64,000 bases of DNA from an uncultured Lachnospiraceae bacterium (GCA_947172645.1 CAMWBY010000019.1:1-64000), one strand, 5' to 3'; counted from the first letter of the stretch, positions 33,191-43,933 are shown. Notes: generated from the sequence alone by a model not told the origin. Translations and numbers: made by a program.

Positions 33191-35830
33191 TTATTTTGCC
33201 TGTCCTTCCAACACTTTTGCACACTCTGCAATGGCATCATCGATACCGGCAGGATTCTTGCCGCCTGCCTGCGCCATATTAGGACGTCCGCCACCGCCGC
33301 CGCCTACAAGCGAGGCGATTCCTTTAATCAGGTTGCCTGCATGGGCACCCTGCTTCATCGCGCCGTCCGTAGCCATAGCCACCATATTGACCTTGCCATC
33401 CTTGTCGGAAATCAGGACTACCACGCCTTCCCCAAGCTTCTCTTTTAACTGGTCGCCAAGCTCACGCAGGCCGTTCATATCCACGCCTGCAACCTTGGAC
33501 GCCAACAGCTTAATGCCCTTAACCTCCTGTACCTGGTCCATCACATCGCCCAGCGCATCCTTGGCCGCCTTGCTCTTCAAAGACTCGTTCTCGCTCTGTA
33601 AAGCTTTCATCTCCGCCATCAGGTGTTCGCATCTCTCCAACAGGCTCGACGGGGAAGTCTTCAATATCCTTGCCGCCTCATGGAGCTGTTCTTCCATCTT
33701 CTGGTAATAAGCCGTCACATTAGCGCCCGTCACCGCCTCGATTCTGCGCACGCCCGCCGCCACGCCTGACTCGGACAATATTTTAAAAGAACCGATAGCT
33801 GCCGTAGATTTCACATGGGTGCCGCCGCACAGCTCTTTGGAGAAGTCACCCATCTCCACGACTCTGACAGTGTCCCCGTATTTCTCGCCAAAAAGAGCCA
33901 TCGCGCCCGACTTCTTGGCTTCCTCTATCGTCATCACTTTCGTTTCCACCGCAAGGTTCTCGGCAATCTGCTCATTCACAATCTGCTCCACCCTGCGTAT
34001 CTCCTCCGGCGTCATCGCCGCAGAATGGGAGAAGTCGAAACGTGTCCTCTCTCCGTCCTGATAGGAACCGGACTGCTCCACATGGTTGCCAAGCACTTCC
34101 CGCAGCGCTTTCTGCAGAAGATGGGTGGCGCTGTGGTTCTTACATGTATTGCCTCTCCTGACAGCGTCCACCGCCAAAGTCACGGTATCGCCCGCCTTAA
34201 TCATTCCCTTTGTCACCTTGCCCACATGGCCCACCTTACCGCCTAAAAGCTTGATGGTGTTCTCTACCCTGAACTCGCCCTCCGGCGTGGTGATAAGCCC
34301 AGTGTCTCCTTCCTGTCCGCCCATGGTCGCATAGAAAGGCGTCTTCTCCACAATCACGGTTCCGACTTCACCGTCTGTCAGCGCTTCTGTCAGTTCAGTC
34401 TCCGTGGTGAGCACCGTCACTTTGGAATCGTAAACAAGATTATCATACCCGACGAACTGCGTCGTGACAGTAGGGTCAATGGACTCATACACCGTCACGT
34501 CAGCCCCCATATAATTGGTCGTCTTACGGGCCTTTCGGGCTTTCTCTTTCTGCTCCTGCATACATGCCTTGAAGCCCTCTTCATCCACGTTAAAGCCCTT
34601 CTCTTCCAGGATTTCTTTCGTCAGGTCAAGGGGGAAACCATAGGTGTCATAGAGCTTAAACGCGTCTTCCCCGCCAAGCTTACTGCCGCCTTCCTTCGTC
34701 ACCGCCTCAACCATCTCATTCAGAATTGTCAAGCCCTGGTCGATGGTCTTGTTAAATTTATTTTCTTCCTGCGTCAAGACATTAAAGATAAACTCTTTCT
34801 TCTCTTCCAGTTCCGGATAACCGTCCTTAGAACCCTCAATGACCGTACCTGCCAAATCCGAAAGGAAAATACCCTGAATGCCTAATTTCCTGCCCTGCCT
34901 TGCCGCACGGCGGATGATACGCCTGAGTACATATCCCCTTCCCTCATTGGAGGGCATAATACCGTCGGAAATCATAAATGTCGCCGAACGGATATGGTCT
35001 GTGATAATGCGGATAGATACGTCCGTCTCATAATCCTTCTTGTATTCTACGCCTGCAATCTCGCATACCCTTGTGCGCAGCGCAAGCACCGTATCCACGT
35101 CAAAAATCGAATCCACATCCTGAACTGCGCTGGCCAGTCTCTCCAAGCCCATTCCGGTATCGATGTTCTTCTGCACAAGCTCCGTGTAGTTGCCCTTGCC
35201 GTCATTGTCGAACTGAGTGAACACGTTGTTCCAGATTTCCATATAACGGTCACAATCGCAGCCCACGGTACAGCCAGGCTTGCCGCAGCCATATTTCTCC
35301 CCACGGTCATAATAAATCTCTGAACAAGGGCCGCAAGGACCGGAACCATGCTCCCAGAAATTGTCTTCCTTGCCGAACCGGAAAATCCGGTCCGCCGGGA
35401 TTCCTATCTCTTTATTCCAGATTTCAAAAGCTTCCTCATCGTTCTCATAAATCGACGGATAGAGTCTGTCTTCATCAAGCCCTACCACTTTGGTCAGAAA
35501 TTCCCAACTCCACGCAATCGCCTCATGTTTAAAATAATCGCCGAAGGAGAAATTACCAAGCATCTCAAAAAACGTACCGTGTCTGGCCGTCTTACCCACA
35601 TTCTCCAAATCTCCTGTACGGATACACTTCTGACATGTGGTGACGCGCCTTTTTGGCGGAATCTCCTGTCCTGTAAAATATGGTTTAAGCGGCGCCATGC
35701 CCGAATTGATAAGCAACAGGCTGTTATCATTGTGCGGCACCAGGGAAAAACTTTTCATTTTAAGATGCTCCTTGCTCTCGAAAAACTCAAGGAACATCCT
35801 GCGCAATTCATTTACACCATAGGGTTTCAT
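33191..35830 (-). CDS. alaS: Alanyl-tRNA synthetase
   Basis: Charges tRNA-Ala. The 879 residues are full length. Class II motifs appear in the first 240 residues (FLEFFESKEHLKMKSFSLVPHNDNSLLLINSGMAPLKPYF; WEHGSGPCGPCSEIYYDRG). A clostridial-type Cys-rich insert CGKPGCTVGCDCDRYMEIWN follows. The editing domain has HSATHLLQKAL and CGGTHVKST, whose His and Cys residues bind zinc. The C-terminal DHHA1 domain ends GGGGGGRPNMAQAGGKNP. It lies 21 bases downstream of glyS on the same strand. Confidence 0.97.
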   Translation of the reverse strand: MKPYGVNELRRMFLEFFESKEHLKMKSFSLVPHNDNSLLLINSGMAPLKPYFTGQEIPPKRRVTTCQKCIRTGDLENVGKTARHGTFFEMLGNFSFGDYFKHEAIAWSWEFLTKVVGLDEDRLYPSIYENDEEAFEIWNKEIGIPADRIFRFGKEDNFWEHGSGPCGPCSEIYYDRGEKYGCGKPGCTVGCDCDRYMEIWNNVFTQFDNDGKGNYTELVQKNIDTGMGLERLASAVQDVDSIFDVDTVLALRTRVCEIAGVEYKKDYETDVSIRIITDHIRSATFMISDGIMPSNEGRGYVLRRIIRRAARQGRKLGIQGIFLSDLAGTVIEGSKDGYPELEEKKEFIFNVLTQEENKFNKTIDQGLTILNEMVEAVTKEGGSKLGGEDAFKLYDTYGFPLDLTKEILEEKGFNVDEEGFKACMQEQKEKARKARKTTNYMGADVTVYESIDPTVTTQFVGYDNLVYDSKVTVLTTETELTEALTDGEVGTVIVEKTPFYATMGGQEGDTGLITTPEGEFRVENTIKLLGGKVGHVGKVTKGMIKAGDTVTLAVDAVRRGNTCKNHSATHLLQKALREVLGNHVEQSGSYQDGERTRFDFSHSAAMTPEEIRRVEQIVNEQIAENLAVETKVMTIEEAKKSGAMALFGEKYGDTVRVVEMGDFSKELCGGTHVKSTAAIGSFKILSESGVAAGVRRIEAVTGANVTAYYQKMEEQLHEAARILKTSPSSLLERCEHLMAEMKALQSENESLKSKAAKDALGDVMDQVQEVKGIKLLASKVAGVDMNGLRELGDQLKEKLGEGVVVLISDKDGKVNMVAMATDGAMKQGAHAGNLIKGIASLVGGGGGGRPNMAQAGGKNPAGIDDAIAECAKVLEGQAK

Positions 35831-35851
35831 CGCAGTTGTCTATCCTTTCTA

Positions 35852-37240
35852 TTAGAAATCAAATTTATCCGCAAAGTACGTATCCAACTGAGTAATCGCA
35901 ATCCGCTCCTGCTCCATGGAATCACGGAACCTCACCGTTACGCATCCGTCCGTCTCGGAATCGAAATCATATGTAACACAGAAAGGCGTGCCGATTTCAT
36001 CCTGGCGGCGGTATCTCTTGCCGATGTTGCCCCTGTCGTCGAACTCGCAGTTATATTTCTTGGAAAGCTGTGCAAAAATCTTCTCCGCGCCCTCGTTGAG
36101 CTTCTTGGAAAGCGGAAGGACGCCAATCTTTACCGGCGCAAGCGCCGGATGGAAATGCAGCACGGTGCGCACATCCCCTTCCCCAATCTCTTCCTCGTCG
36201 TATGCGGCGCATAAAAATGCCAATACCACACGGTCCGCGCCCAGAGACGGTTCGATAACATAAGGCACATACTTCTCATTCTTCGTGTCGTCAAAGTAAG
36301 ACATATCTTCACCGGATGTGTTCTGGTGCTGCGTCAGGTCATAATCTGTCCTGTCCGCAATACCCCACAGTTCGCCCCACCCGAAGGGGAATAAAAATTC
36401 GATGTCCGTCGTCCCCTTGGAATAGAACGCCAGTTCCGCCGGGTCATGGTCGCGCAGGCGCATCTCCTCTTCCTTGATGCCCAGGGAAATGAGCCAGTCG
36501 CGGCAGAACCCTCTCCAATACTGGAACCACTCCAAATCCGTACCCGGCTCACAGAAAAACTCTAACTCCATCTGTTCAAACTCTCTTGTACGGAAGGTAA
36601 AGTTACCCGGTGTAATCTCGTTTCTAAAAGACTTGCCAATCTGTCCGATACCGAAAGGAATCTTCTTACGGGAAGTCCTCTGTACATTCTTGAAATTAAC
36701 GAAAATGCCCTGTGCCGTCTCAGGCCTTAAGTATACCGTATTCTTGGCGTCCTCGGTGACGCCCTGGAAGGTCTTGAACATCAGGTTGAACTGTCTGATA
36801 TCCGTAAAATTATGTTTGCCGCAGGTAGGGCATGGCACATTCTTCTCCTCAATAAAATCTTTCATCTGCTGCTGGCTCCAGGCATCCACAGACTCCTCAA
36901 AAGCAATGCCGTTGTCCGCCGCATAATCCTCGATAAGTTTATCGGCACGGAACCTCTCATGGCACTCCTTACAATCCATCAGTGGGTCGGAGAAACCGCC
37001 CAGATGCCCGGAAGCCACCCATGTCTGTGGGTTCATCAAAATCGCACAGTCCACGCCCACATTGTAGGGGTTTTCCATAATAAATTTCTGCCACCATGCC
37101 TTCTTCACATTATTCTTCAGCTCCACGCCAAGATTCCCGTAATCCCATGTATTCGCCAGCCCGCCGTAAATCTCGGAACCAGGATACACGAACCCCCTCG
37201 CTTTTGCCAAAGCCACTATTTTTTCCATTGTCTTTTCCAT
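35852..37240 (-). CDS. glyS: Glycyl-tRNA synthetase, homodimeric type
   Basis: Charges tRNA-Gly. The single-chain class II enzyme of 462 residues starts at ATG 37240 ([22 protein letters not shown] 5 bases upstream), although the frame is open to 37459. [40 protein letters not shown] and [25 protein letters not shown] give motifs 1-2. Two CxxC pairs ([16 protein letters not shown]) may bind zinc. The anticodon-binding domain ends [16 protein letters not shown]. This is the eukaryote-like alpha2 form, not the alpha2beta2 form. Confidence 0.97.
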   Translation of the reverse strand: MEKTMEKIVALAKARGFVYPGSEIYGGLANTWDYGNLGVELKNNVKKAWWQKFIMENPYNVGVDCAILMNPQTWVASGHLGGFSDPLMDCKECHERFRADKLIEDYAADNGIAFEESVDAWSQQQMKDFIEEKNVPCPTCGKHNFTDIRQFNLMFKTFQGVTEDAKNTVYLRPETAQGIFVNFKNVQRTSRKKIPFGIGQIGKSFRNEITPGNFTFRTREFEQMELEFFCEPGTDLEWFQYWRGFCRDWLISLGIKEEEMRLRDHDPAELAFYSKGTTDIEFLFPFGWGELWGIADRTDYDLTQHQNTSGEDMSYFDDTKNEKYVPYVIEPSLGADRVVLAFLCAAYDEEEIGEGDVRTVLHFHPALAPVKIGVLPLSKKLNEGAEKIFAQLSKKYNCEFDDRGNIGKRYRRQDEIGTPFCVTYDFDSETDGCVTVRFRDSMEQERIAITQLDTYFADKFDF

Positions 37241-37271
37241 ATTTTCCTCCATTCTGATAAATGTACGCGCT

Positions 37272-37916
37272 CTATTTTTCAAACACAATATAGGACAGTG
37301 TGCTTTCATCCATATTGCCTTCTTCCGCCATGGGATGAGAAATATACGCCCCTGTCTTACCGGAAAAAGAAACGTCCAGGTTGCTTGTGGCGCTCTGGTT
37401 GATATAAAGGACTTTCCCGTAAGTATTGACAAGCAAGTCTTCCCCCGATTTGGTTTCAATCACCACAATCTGCTTACCGTCCCACTCTTCCACGTCGCCA
37501 ATCTCCGTAGGTTTGCCATCCGCAGAAATAAATGCGACGCTGTCCAGATAATATCCCTGCGCATCCGCATCTTCGAGAGAACCCACATACAATTCCCTGT
37601 TATTGAACTGGCTGTAATCTTCGGGCGCTGCGTAATTGAACAGGAGCATAACCTTACCGTCCTCTTCTTCCACACTCCCCAAGGTAACCGTGTCCGAACC
37701 GTTGTCCGAACAGTATTCCGCGACCCTGTCCGCCGCAAGCGTCTCCAAGCCGTCCAACTGATAGTTGCTCTGCTCGAAGCTGCCCACAATCTGATGGGTG
37801 ACGCCTCCTTCTTTACTGATTGAAACGGAACTCACTTCCGGTGTTTTGTTCTGCCCACAGCCGACAAGCCCACAGGACATTGCCAAAAGCAGACAGGCTG
37901 CTTTCCCTCTTCCCAT
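37272..37916 (-). CDS. Predicted lipoprotein, unknown function
   Basis: A 214-residue exported protein. The N-terminus is a clear lipoprotein signal, with [19 protein letters not shown] placing the lipid Cys at about residue 20. The mature part is acidic with beta-rich stretches ([37 protein letters not shown]). I do not recognise the family. It sits between recO and glyS on the same strand, with gaps of 67 and 31 bases, so it is probably transcribed with housekeeping genes. Confidence 0.75.
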   Translation of the reverse strand: MGRGKAACLLLAMSCGLVGCGQNKTPEVSSVSISKEGGVTHQIVGSFEQSNYQLDGLETLAADRVAEYCSDNGSDTVTLGSVEEEDGKVMLLFNYAAPEDYSQFNNRELYVGSLEDADAQGYYLDSVAFISADGKPTEIGDVEEWDGKQIVVIETKSGEDLLVNTYGKVLYINQSATSNLDVSFSGKTGAYISHPMAEEGNMDESTLSYIVFEK

Positions 37917-37983
37917 ACACTTTCCTCTCCGTTTATTCCTGACTTAACATCCATACTATATATTTTGATGCCACTACATTATA

Positions 37984-38631
37984 TTAAAGATTATCCACAA
38001 TTTCAAGACTTTTAAACGTTCTATCCAGATATCGCCTGCGGTAATTGTCCGCAATCTCCTTAAGTTCTCCAAGAACCTCGGGCGCAACCGTGAACGTATA
38101 CAGTTTCTCAATGCTGGCATTCATGATATAGGAAACGGCATATTCGGTAGAATTATCCCATTCCCCTTCCGACGGCATCCCCGGGAACTCCCCGTTTAAC
38201 ACCATCGCCTTCATCTCAAATATGTACCTGACCAGTTGGTTGGGCAGGCCCTTATGCATCAGGGCGCGTAATGACTGGTAGACAAGCTTGAGCATCTCCT
38301 TCTCATCATTGTTTTCCCTCGTATAGTAATCCATCATTTCCAGGAAATACATGCCGTAATACGCTCCCTCGAAGTCCTCCCGCAGCCCTTCGAAATAATT
38401 ACTGATGGAGGCCTCCATAATGCTATAGGAATTTCTCCCGGCATACAGCTTGAACTCGCCGAATGAGAAAGAGTCAGTCGCAGCAAGCAGTCTGCTTCCC
38501 TGCTTGCGCGAACCTCTCGCAAAAGCCGATATCTTCCCTTTCTCTTTTGTTAAAATTACTACTCTTTTGTCATACTCACCCACCGGCTCAGCCTTTAACA
38601 CCATCCCCGTAACCTGTGTATATTCCTGCAT
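37984..38631 (-). CDS. recO: DNA repair protein RecO, short form
   Basis: Mediates RecA loading and annealing in the RecFOR pathway. From ATG 38631 (GGGAG 9 bases upstream) it has 215 residues, a little short of the usual 240-250. The OB domain reads TGMVLKAEPVGEYDKRVVILTKEKGKISAFARGSRKQGSRLLAATDSF. The helical part follows (AYYGMYFLEMMDYYTRENNDEKEMLKLVYQSLRAL). The zinc-binding Cys cluster seen in many RecO proteins is absent. Its start overlaps the yqzL-like gene by 44 bases in another frame. Confidence 0.88.
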   Translation of the reverse strand: MQEYTQVTGMVLKAEPVGEYDKRVVILTKEKGKISAFARGSRKQGSRLLAATDSFSFGEFKLYAGRNSYSIMEASISNYFEGLREDFEGAYYGMYFLEMMDYYTRENNDEKEMLKLVYQSLRALMHKGLPNQLVRYIFEMKAMVLNGEFPGMPSEGEWDNSTEYAVSYIMNASIEKLYTFTVAPEVLGELKEIADNYRRRYLDRTFKSLEIVDNL

Positions 38632-38764
38632 GAGAATGCTCTCCCAAACTTTCCTTCTCCCCACGGGCCATCTCCCGTGTGTCTTTTACCGCATTTTTAT
38701 ATGCCAGGAAATCGTCGATTTTCCCGGTTTCCATAAACTTTTCCCAGTAATTTATCTCATTCAT
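38588..38764 (-). CDS. YqzL-like small conserved protein
   Basis: A 58-residue open frame between era and recO, the same place as yqzL in Bacillus. It starts MNEINYWEKFMETGKIDDFL, where the pattern of an aromatic N-terminus followed by F-x-x-TG-x-I-x-x-[FY]L fits that family. AGGGG lies 6 bases before the ATG. Its last 44 bases overlap the recO start. Function unknown; the conserved position suggests a role linked to Era or RecO. Confidence 0.7.
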   Translation of the reverse strand: MNEINYWEKFMETGKIDDFLAYKNAVKDTREMARGEKESLGEHSHAGIYTGYGDGVKG

Positions 38765-38880
38765 CTTACGCCCCTAATCCTCTCTCGCCGGCACAGCATA
38801 TCCTAATGCCTTGCCGCCCGCCGATGCATAGCGGTGCATCATCCACCCACTACTGATAGGGTTCGCAGATTTATCTTTTT

Positions 38881-39831
38881 CTATTCGGTTTCCTTCGGAT
38901 TATAGCCGAAATTTTTCAACAGGTAATCGCTGTCCCGCCAATCCTTTTTTACCTTAACCCAAAGCTTTAAATTGACTTGGCGTTCCACCAAATCCTCAAT
39001 ATCCGGCCTTGCCATGGAACCGATTTTCTTAAGCATACTTCCCTGTTTGCCGATGACAATGCCTTTGTGGCTGTCCCGCTCACACACGATAGTTGCCTCG
39101 ATATCCACGATATGTTTCTTAAACTTCATCATCTCTATAGAAACTGCAATCCCGTGGGGTACCTCTTCCTCCAGGCATTTTAACGCCTTCTCCCGAATCA
39201 ATTCAGCCACAATCTGGCGCATGGGCTGGTCTGTCACCGTATCTTCATCGTAGAAAGGCTGTCCGTAAGGCAGGTACTTCATAATACAAGAAACAAGCAC
39301 GTCAAGGCCGTCCTTTTTCAGCGCCGACACCGGGACAATCTCTGCGAAATCAAACTCCTTCCTATAAGCGTCGATAAAGGTCAGAATCATCTCTTTTTTG
39401 ACAGTGTCAATCTTATTAATGACCAGTATAACCGGCGTCTTCGTCTTCTTAAGCTGCTCGACGATATGTTTCTCGCCTGCGCCGATATAGTCCGTAGGCT
39501 CCACAAGCCATAAAATCACATCCACCTCAGACATGGTGCGTTCCGCCACGCCTACCATATAATTGCCGAGTTTATTTTTCGCCTTATGGATTCCCGGCGT
39601 ATCCAGGAACACAATCTGTCCATCCTTTGAAGTATACACGGTCTGGATGCGGTTTCTGGTTGTCTGCGGACGGTTGGATGTAATCGCAATCTTCTGTCCG
39701 ATAAGCGCATTCATCAGCGTGGACTTGCCCACATTGGGCCTTCCGATGAGCGTGGCAAATCCGGATTTAAATTTTGCATCCCGTTCCATGGCGCCCTGTA
39801 AAATTTCTTCTTGTTTTTCCATATTTCCCAT
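38881..39831 (-). CDS. era: GTPase Era
   Basis: GTPase needed for 16S rRNA maturation and 30S assembly. The 316 residues include all G motifs: GRPNVGKSTL (G1), QTTRNRI (G2), FLDTPGIH (G3), NKID (G4) and SALKKDG (G5). The C-terminal KH domain follows, with HKGIVIGKQGSMLKKIGSMARPDIEDLV, which binds the 3' end of 16S rRNA. About 20 extra residues precede the GTPase domain. It lies 6 bases downstream of the DUF4349 gene. Confidence 0.96.
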   Translation of the reverse strand: MGNMEKQEEILQGAMERDAKFKSGFATLIGRPNVGKSTLMNALIGQKIAITSNRPQTTRNRIQTVYTSKDGQIVFLDTPGIHKAKNKLGNYMVGVAERTMSEVDVILWLVEPTDYIGAGEKHIVEQLKKTKTPVILVINKIDTVKKEMILTFIDAYRKEFDFAEIVPVSALKKDGLDVLVSCIMKYLPYGQPFYDEDTVTDQPMRQIVAELIREKALKCLEEEVPHGIAVSIEMMKFKKHIVDIEATIVCERDSHKGIVIGKQGSMLKKIGSMARPDIEDLVERQVNLKLWVKVKKDWRDSDYLLKNFGYNPKETE

Positions 39832-39837
39832 AGATTC

Positions 39838-40908
39838 CTAATCGCTTTCTTTGTCTGTTTTGTCCTGATGGGGCTCCCCAGGCATGGAGGCATCCCCCTT
39901 ACACTGGTCTGCCGCTTCACTGGCGATTTTAGAAGCTTTCTTTTTACTTCCGTCTCGTTTTATAAACCTTTTATACACTTTCCGTACAACAAGCGCCGCC
40001 ACAATGACAATCACTGCCCACACGACAATATACGGAATATTAATAAGGAACCATATCGCACAATCGGAAGCATCCCGGCCGATGCCCCACAGACTGTTTA
40101 TGAATCCCCTCTGGATACGCTGGAATACCGTCGCCTCCGCAGGAGGTGAATACCGCTCAACTTCATCAATATATAAATATACCGTGCTGTAATCAATCTG
40201 GTTGTCGAATGTGCGAAGCTGCGATTCCATGCTCTCAATCTGATAGCGGACTTCGGAAAGCCGTCCTTCTATGGCGATGATGTCTTCCACCGTCTCAGCC
40301 TGCCCCAACAGCTCAATCAGTCTGTCCTGCTCTGTGGTCAGCGCCTTCTTATGGCTTTCCAAATCTACATACTGCAAGGTCACATCCGTCACGCTCTCCG
40401 AGCGGCTTACCACATTAACCTTCTCCCCCACTTCCTCAAGAAATGCATCCAAACTATCCTTGGGTATACGGGCAGTGATATTCGCATACCGTAAGTACTT
40501 GGTTCCGCGGTAGTCTGAAGAATATGTCTCATTCCTGCTGTAACTGGACATCTCCTCTATGTAGCCGCCGAGGGCGCCAACCCTCTGCGTAAGCTGCGGA
40601 AGGAACTCGTCAAACTGCTCTGTCTCCGCATTCAGATTCACGTTCTTAATTAGCTTCCTGCCGGCCAGGGCATCCTGCGGCACATCTACACCGCTTTCTT
40701 CGTACCCTGCCGCCTCATCGTATTCGGCCGCCTCTGCCACTTCCTCGGCGGCCGCTTCCGCATAGAAGCCTCCTGCGTCACTGGCAGACTCATAGGTTAC
40801 GGACGCTGCACTGCCGGCGCCGTCCTTCGCACTACTGCCGCAGGCGGTCAGCAATGCCGCCGCCACAGCGGCTGCTAAAGTTATCTTGTTCACTCTGCTC
40901 ATTTTCAT
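39838..40908 (-). CDS. DUF4349 lipoprotein with C-terminal membrane helix
   Basis: A 356-residue envelope protein. It has a lipobox LTACG (lipid Cys about residue 24) and a low-complexity Ala/Glu-rich segment (YAEAAAEEVAEAAEYDEAAGYEE). The DUF4349 core follows: KLIKNVNLNAETEQFDEFLPQLTQRVGALGGYIEEM, ARIPKDSLDAFLEEVGEK, then a coiled-coil arm around residues 200-245. A membrane helix near residues 300-322 and a basic tail end it. The family's role is unknown. ATG 40908 has GGGGAG 6 bases upstream. It is just upstream of era on the same strand. Confidence 0.85.
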   Translation of the reverse strand: MKMSRVNKITLAAAVAAALLTACGSSAKDGAGSAASVTYESASDAGGFYAEAAAEEVAEAAEYDEAAGYEESGVDVPQDALAGRKLIKNVNLNAETEQFDEFLPQLTQRVGALGGYIEEMSSYSRNETYSSDYRGTKYLRYANITARIPKDSLDAFLEEVGEKVNVVSRSESVTDVTLQYVDLESHKKALTTEQDRLIELLGQAETVEDIIAIEGRLSEVRYQIESMESQLRTFDNQIDYSTVYLYIDEVERYSPPAEATVFQRIQRGFINSLWGIGRDASDCAIWFLINIPYIVVWAVIVIVAALVVRKVYKRFIKRDGSKKKASKIASEAADQCKGDASMPGEPHQDKTDKESD

Positions 40909-41005
40909 AGGAATCTCCCCTGTATACCGCAAGCACGCTTGCGGCGGTGTTTCGATAAAAAGTCAAACCTCTTGATTCTCCAACTGCCTCCGGCCAAAGA
41001 ATCTC

Positions 41006-43933
41006 TTAGTGGAAAAGATAATCCGTGGCGCCAAACATGTCCCCATTCTCCTTAATATTCTCTTCGTTACCCACAACGCACAGACAGTCTTCATCCATAA
41101 AAGCACGGATATATTCGGCAAGCCCCCTGATGGTGTCAGCGTCCGCCGCAAGCAGTTCATCCCTGTTCTTCTGTACCTGCTCATAAGGATAATGGGTCAT
41201 ATATCCGGTAAGTGAATAAGTTCCTTTCATGGCGGGCGTCATGGGGATATCCATCTCGCTGACCGCCCCGATAATATATTGCGTCATGGTTCTTTCATCC
41301 GCCTCAAAGCCTGCGATGTAATCCGCCGCTTTCTCATAGACATCCACCGTATTCTTAAGGTTCGGATCCCTGTAGGAAACGAAATAGCTGTCCCCCGACC
41401 TGCCGAAGCTGCACATGCATCCATAAGCTCCGCCCTTCACCCGCACCTGCGTCCAAAGATAATCATAGCCAAGCAGCACACGCAGCACTTTCAGGGCGCC
41501 ATTGTAATGAAGTCCCTTCTTCTCATAATTACCTGCCCGGCACACATATTGAATCTGGGCTGAGGTCATAAAACCTTCGTTCCTCTTCACCGGTACAGGG
41601 TCATACCCTGACGTCTCCAAAGCCTCTGTATAAAGGCTTTCCTTAAATTCTCTGACAAACGGTTCAATTCCCTGCAGCCCTTCCCGCTGTGCCGTATAAT
41701 CTACCATCAAATTCTCAGGCCTGAAAATATAACGCACGACCCGCTGCAAATTCCTGGACAGCTCTTCTTTCCTCTTGTCAAAATCCTTCTCCAGTCCTTC
41801 CAGGAGCTGGTAGAAAGGGATACCGCTAATATGCTCAAGCACCATGGCAGGCTTGGAGAGATAGGACAATGCCCGCCCCGCCGCCAGAGTATGCCCTGCC
41901 GACATCATATCCGCCTGTTTGCAGGAACGCGCCTCCGCCACCAGTTCATAGAGCCGCTTCGTGTCTTCATAGTCCGCCCGGGTCAGTATTTCCTTCGCCA
42001 ACGCGAAAGCCTGCGGAAGATTCTCATAAAGGACTTTGATTTTCAAATCGAGGGTCGCAGTATATTTCGACAAATCCCTGGCATCGGAATAGGTATTCAC
42101 CACCGGAACAATACCTCCGGTCTGTAGATTAATCTCACTGTACAACTCGCTGTAGCTATAACTATCCGTGCTCACAAGCCCCAAAACCGTCTTCAAGATG
42201 CCCACATAAGGGAACAGCTCTTCCGGCACCTGGCGTAAATCAAACATAAACCGCAGGTAGCCTATCCCATTGGTAAAGACATCATGGTACAAAAGAACCG
42301 TATCATCCACCTTCTTGACCTCATTGCAGTAAGGTACGGCTTCCTTCTTCATATCCGCCCTGGAAAGAAGCGGAATCTTCTCCAAATCTTCCTTTGCGCT
42401 GGGTTCTTCCTGGTACTGTTTCAGTTCCTCCGTCTCCCTGACAATCCGCGCAATCTCTTCCGCGCTCATGCCCTCTTTGCGCTTCGCCAGTTCCTCGGCT
42501 AACTTCTTTTCCTTTTTACCGGTCAATCCTTTTACCGGTTTTACCGTCACCACGCTCTTGTGCGGATTATGCACCAGATAATCACGGATTAAATCTTCAA
42601 AATAAGACGTATCCGCCGCTTCTTTCAGTTCCTGGTAAGTATCCAGAAGTTCCACATTCACGAATGCCGCCCCATCGTCATACAGCCACGTGTCAAGCAT
42701 CTGCAAGCCGTACATAAGCCCCTTCGGATAGGAGCCAAAGTCCGCCTCCCTGTACTTGAACTCGCTGCTGTTTAAGTTGGCCAAGATTGCTTTCTTGTCA
42801 AGCCCCTCTCTGCTTAGCCGCTCCAATGTATCCTCCACCACACGGATAAACGCGTCTCTCTGTTCCGCATTCGCATTCTTGGCAATCATCGAAAAATAAG
42901 GCTGCTTCACACTCGTATCATAAGCGCAGTTTAAATCCGTACCGATTCCCGCGTCGAGAAGCGCCTGTTTCACGGGGGCGCCGGGCATCATGCACAGCAC
43001 ATCCACAAGCGTCGAGAAACCATAGCAGAACTTCCTGTCCGGCTGCTCTGCCAGAGAAATATTGTAGGCCAGATAAGTATTGTCACGCTCCGACTCACTT
43101 TCCATAATCGGATACTCTTTCTCCACAATCCGCATCTCTTGAAAAGGGGGCTCCGTATCAAGCGCAGAATCCACCGCAAGCGACTCATATTTGGAAAGAT
43201 ATTCCTCATCAATATATTGTAACTTCTCCGCCATATCCATATCCCCATAAAGATAGATATAGCTGTTGGACGGATGATAATATTTCTGGTGAAAACCAAG
43301 AAAGTCCTCATAAGTAAGTTCCGGGATGACGTCCGGGTCTCCGCCTGACTCTACGGAATAAGCCGTATGCGGATATAGTGAATTCATAACCTCCCGCCAA
43401 AGCACATCGTCCGGGGAGGAATACGCCCCTTTCATCTCACTGTAAACGACGCCATTGATAGTCAGCTCGTCCTGTGCGCTCTCCATCTCATAATGCCAGG
43501 CTTCCTGCCTGAATATCTTCTCTTCGTGGTAGATGTTCGGATGGAACACCGCATCCAGATAGACGTCCATCAAATTCTGGAAATCTTTATCATTACAGCT
43601 TGCCACAGGATATACCGTCTTGTCCGGGTAAGTCATGGCATTCAGGAACGTATTAAGCGACCCCTTCGCCAACTCAATAAAAGGGTCTTTCACCGGAAAC
43701 TTATCGGAACCGCAAAGCACGGTGTGCTCCACAATATGCGCCACGCCGGTGCTGTCCTTGGGCGGCGTGCGGAAGCCGATGTAAAACACTTTATTGTCAT
43801 CGTCATTGGACAAAAGCGCCACTCTCGCCCCTGTCTTCTTGTGCCGCAGCAAGTAACTGATTGAATTTAGTTCCTTAATCTCCTTCTTCTCCAGTAATGT
43901 ATATGCCTGTAATTGTTCTATCTGCATTTTCAT
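41006..43933 (-). CDS. M16C zinc metallopeptidase (presequence protease/Cym1-like)
   Basis: A 975-residue peptidase of the insulinase superfamily that degrades short peptides in a closed chamber. The inverted zinc motif HxxEH appears as HIVEHTVLCGSDKFPVKDPF near residue 60, with the downstream Glu in the NTFLNAMTYPDKTVYPV region. Two homologous halves are joined by a helical hairpin near residue 500 (KEKKLAEELAKRKEGMSAEEIARI). There is no signal peptide, so it is cytoplasmic. AAAGGAG lies 5 bases before the ATG, and a TTGCTA-17-TATACT promoter is just upstream. Confidence 0.92.
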   Translation of the reverse strand: MKMQIEQLQAYTLLEKKEIKELNSISYLLRHKKTGARVALLSNDDDNKVFYIGFRTPPKDSTGVAHIVEHTVLCGSDKFPVKDPFIELAKGSLNTFLNAMTYPDKTVYPVASCNDKDFQNLMDVYLDAVFHPNIYHEEKIFRQEAWHYEMESAQDELTINGVVYSEMKGAYSSPDDVLWREVMNSLYPHTAYSVESGGDPDVIPELTYEDFLGFHQKYYHPSNSYIYLYGDMDMAEKLQYIDEEYLSKYESLAVDSALDTEPPFQEMRIVEKEYPIMESESERDNTYLAYNISLAEQPDRKFCYGFSTLVDVLCMMPGAPVKQALLDAGIGTDLNCAYDTSVKQPYFSMIAKNANAEQRDAFIRVVEDTLERLSREGLDKKAILANLNSSEFKYREADFGSYPKGLMYGLQMLDTWLYDDGAAFVNVELLDTYQELKEAADTSYFEDLIRDYLVHNPHKSVVTVKPVKGLTGKKEKKLAEELAKRKEGMSAEEIARIVRETEELKQYQEEPSAKEDLEKIPLLSRADMKKEAVPYCNEVKKVDDTVLLYHDVFTNGIGYLRFMFDLRQVPEELFPYVGILKTVLGLVSTDSYSYSELYSEINLQTGGIVPVVNTYSDARDLSKYTATLDLKIKVLYENLPQAFALAKEILTRADYEDTKRLYELVAEARSCKQADMMSAGHTLAAGRALSYLSKPAMVLEHISGIPFYQLLEGLEKDFDKRKEELSRNLQRVVRYIFRPENLMVDYTAQREGLQGIEPFVREFKESLYTEALETSGYDPVPVKRNEGFMTSAQIQYVCRAGNYEKKGLHYNGALKVLRVLLGYDYLWTQVRVKGGAYGCMCSFGRSGDSYFVSYRDPNLKNTVDVYEKAADYIAGFEADERTMTQYIIGAVSEMDIPMTPAMKGTYSLTGYMTHYPYEQVQKNRDELLAADADTIRGLAEYIRAFMDEDCLCVVGNEENIKENGDMFGATDYLFH

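Noticed and set aside
35348-36214. Plus-strand open frame of 288 codons opposite alaS and glyS
   Set aside because: Spans two convincing synthetase genes on the other strand.
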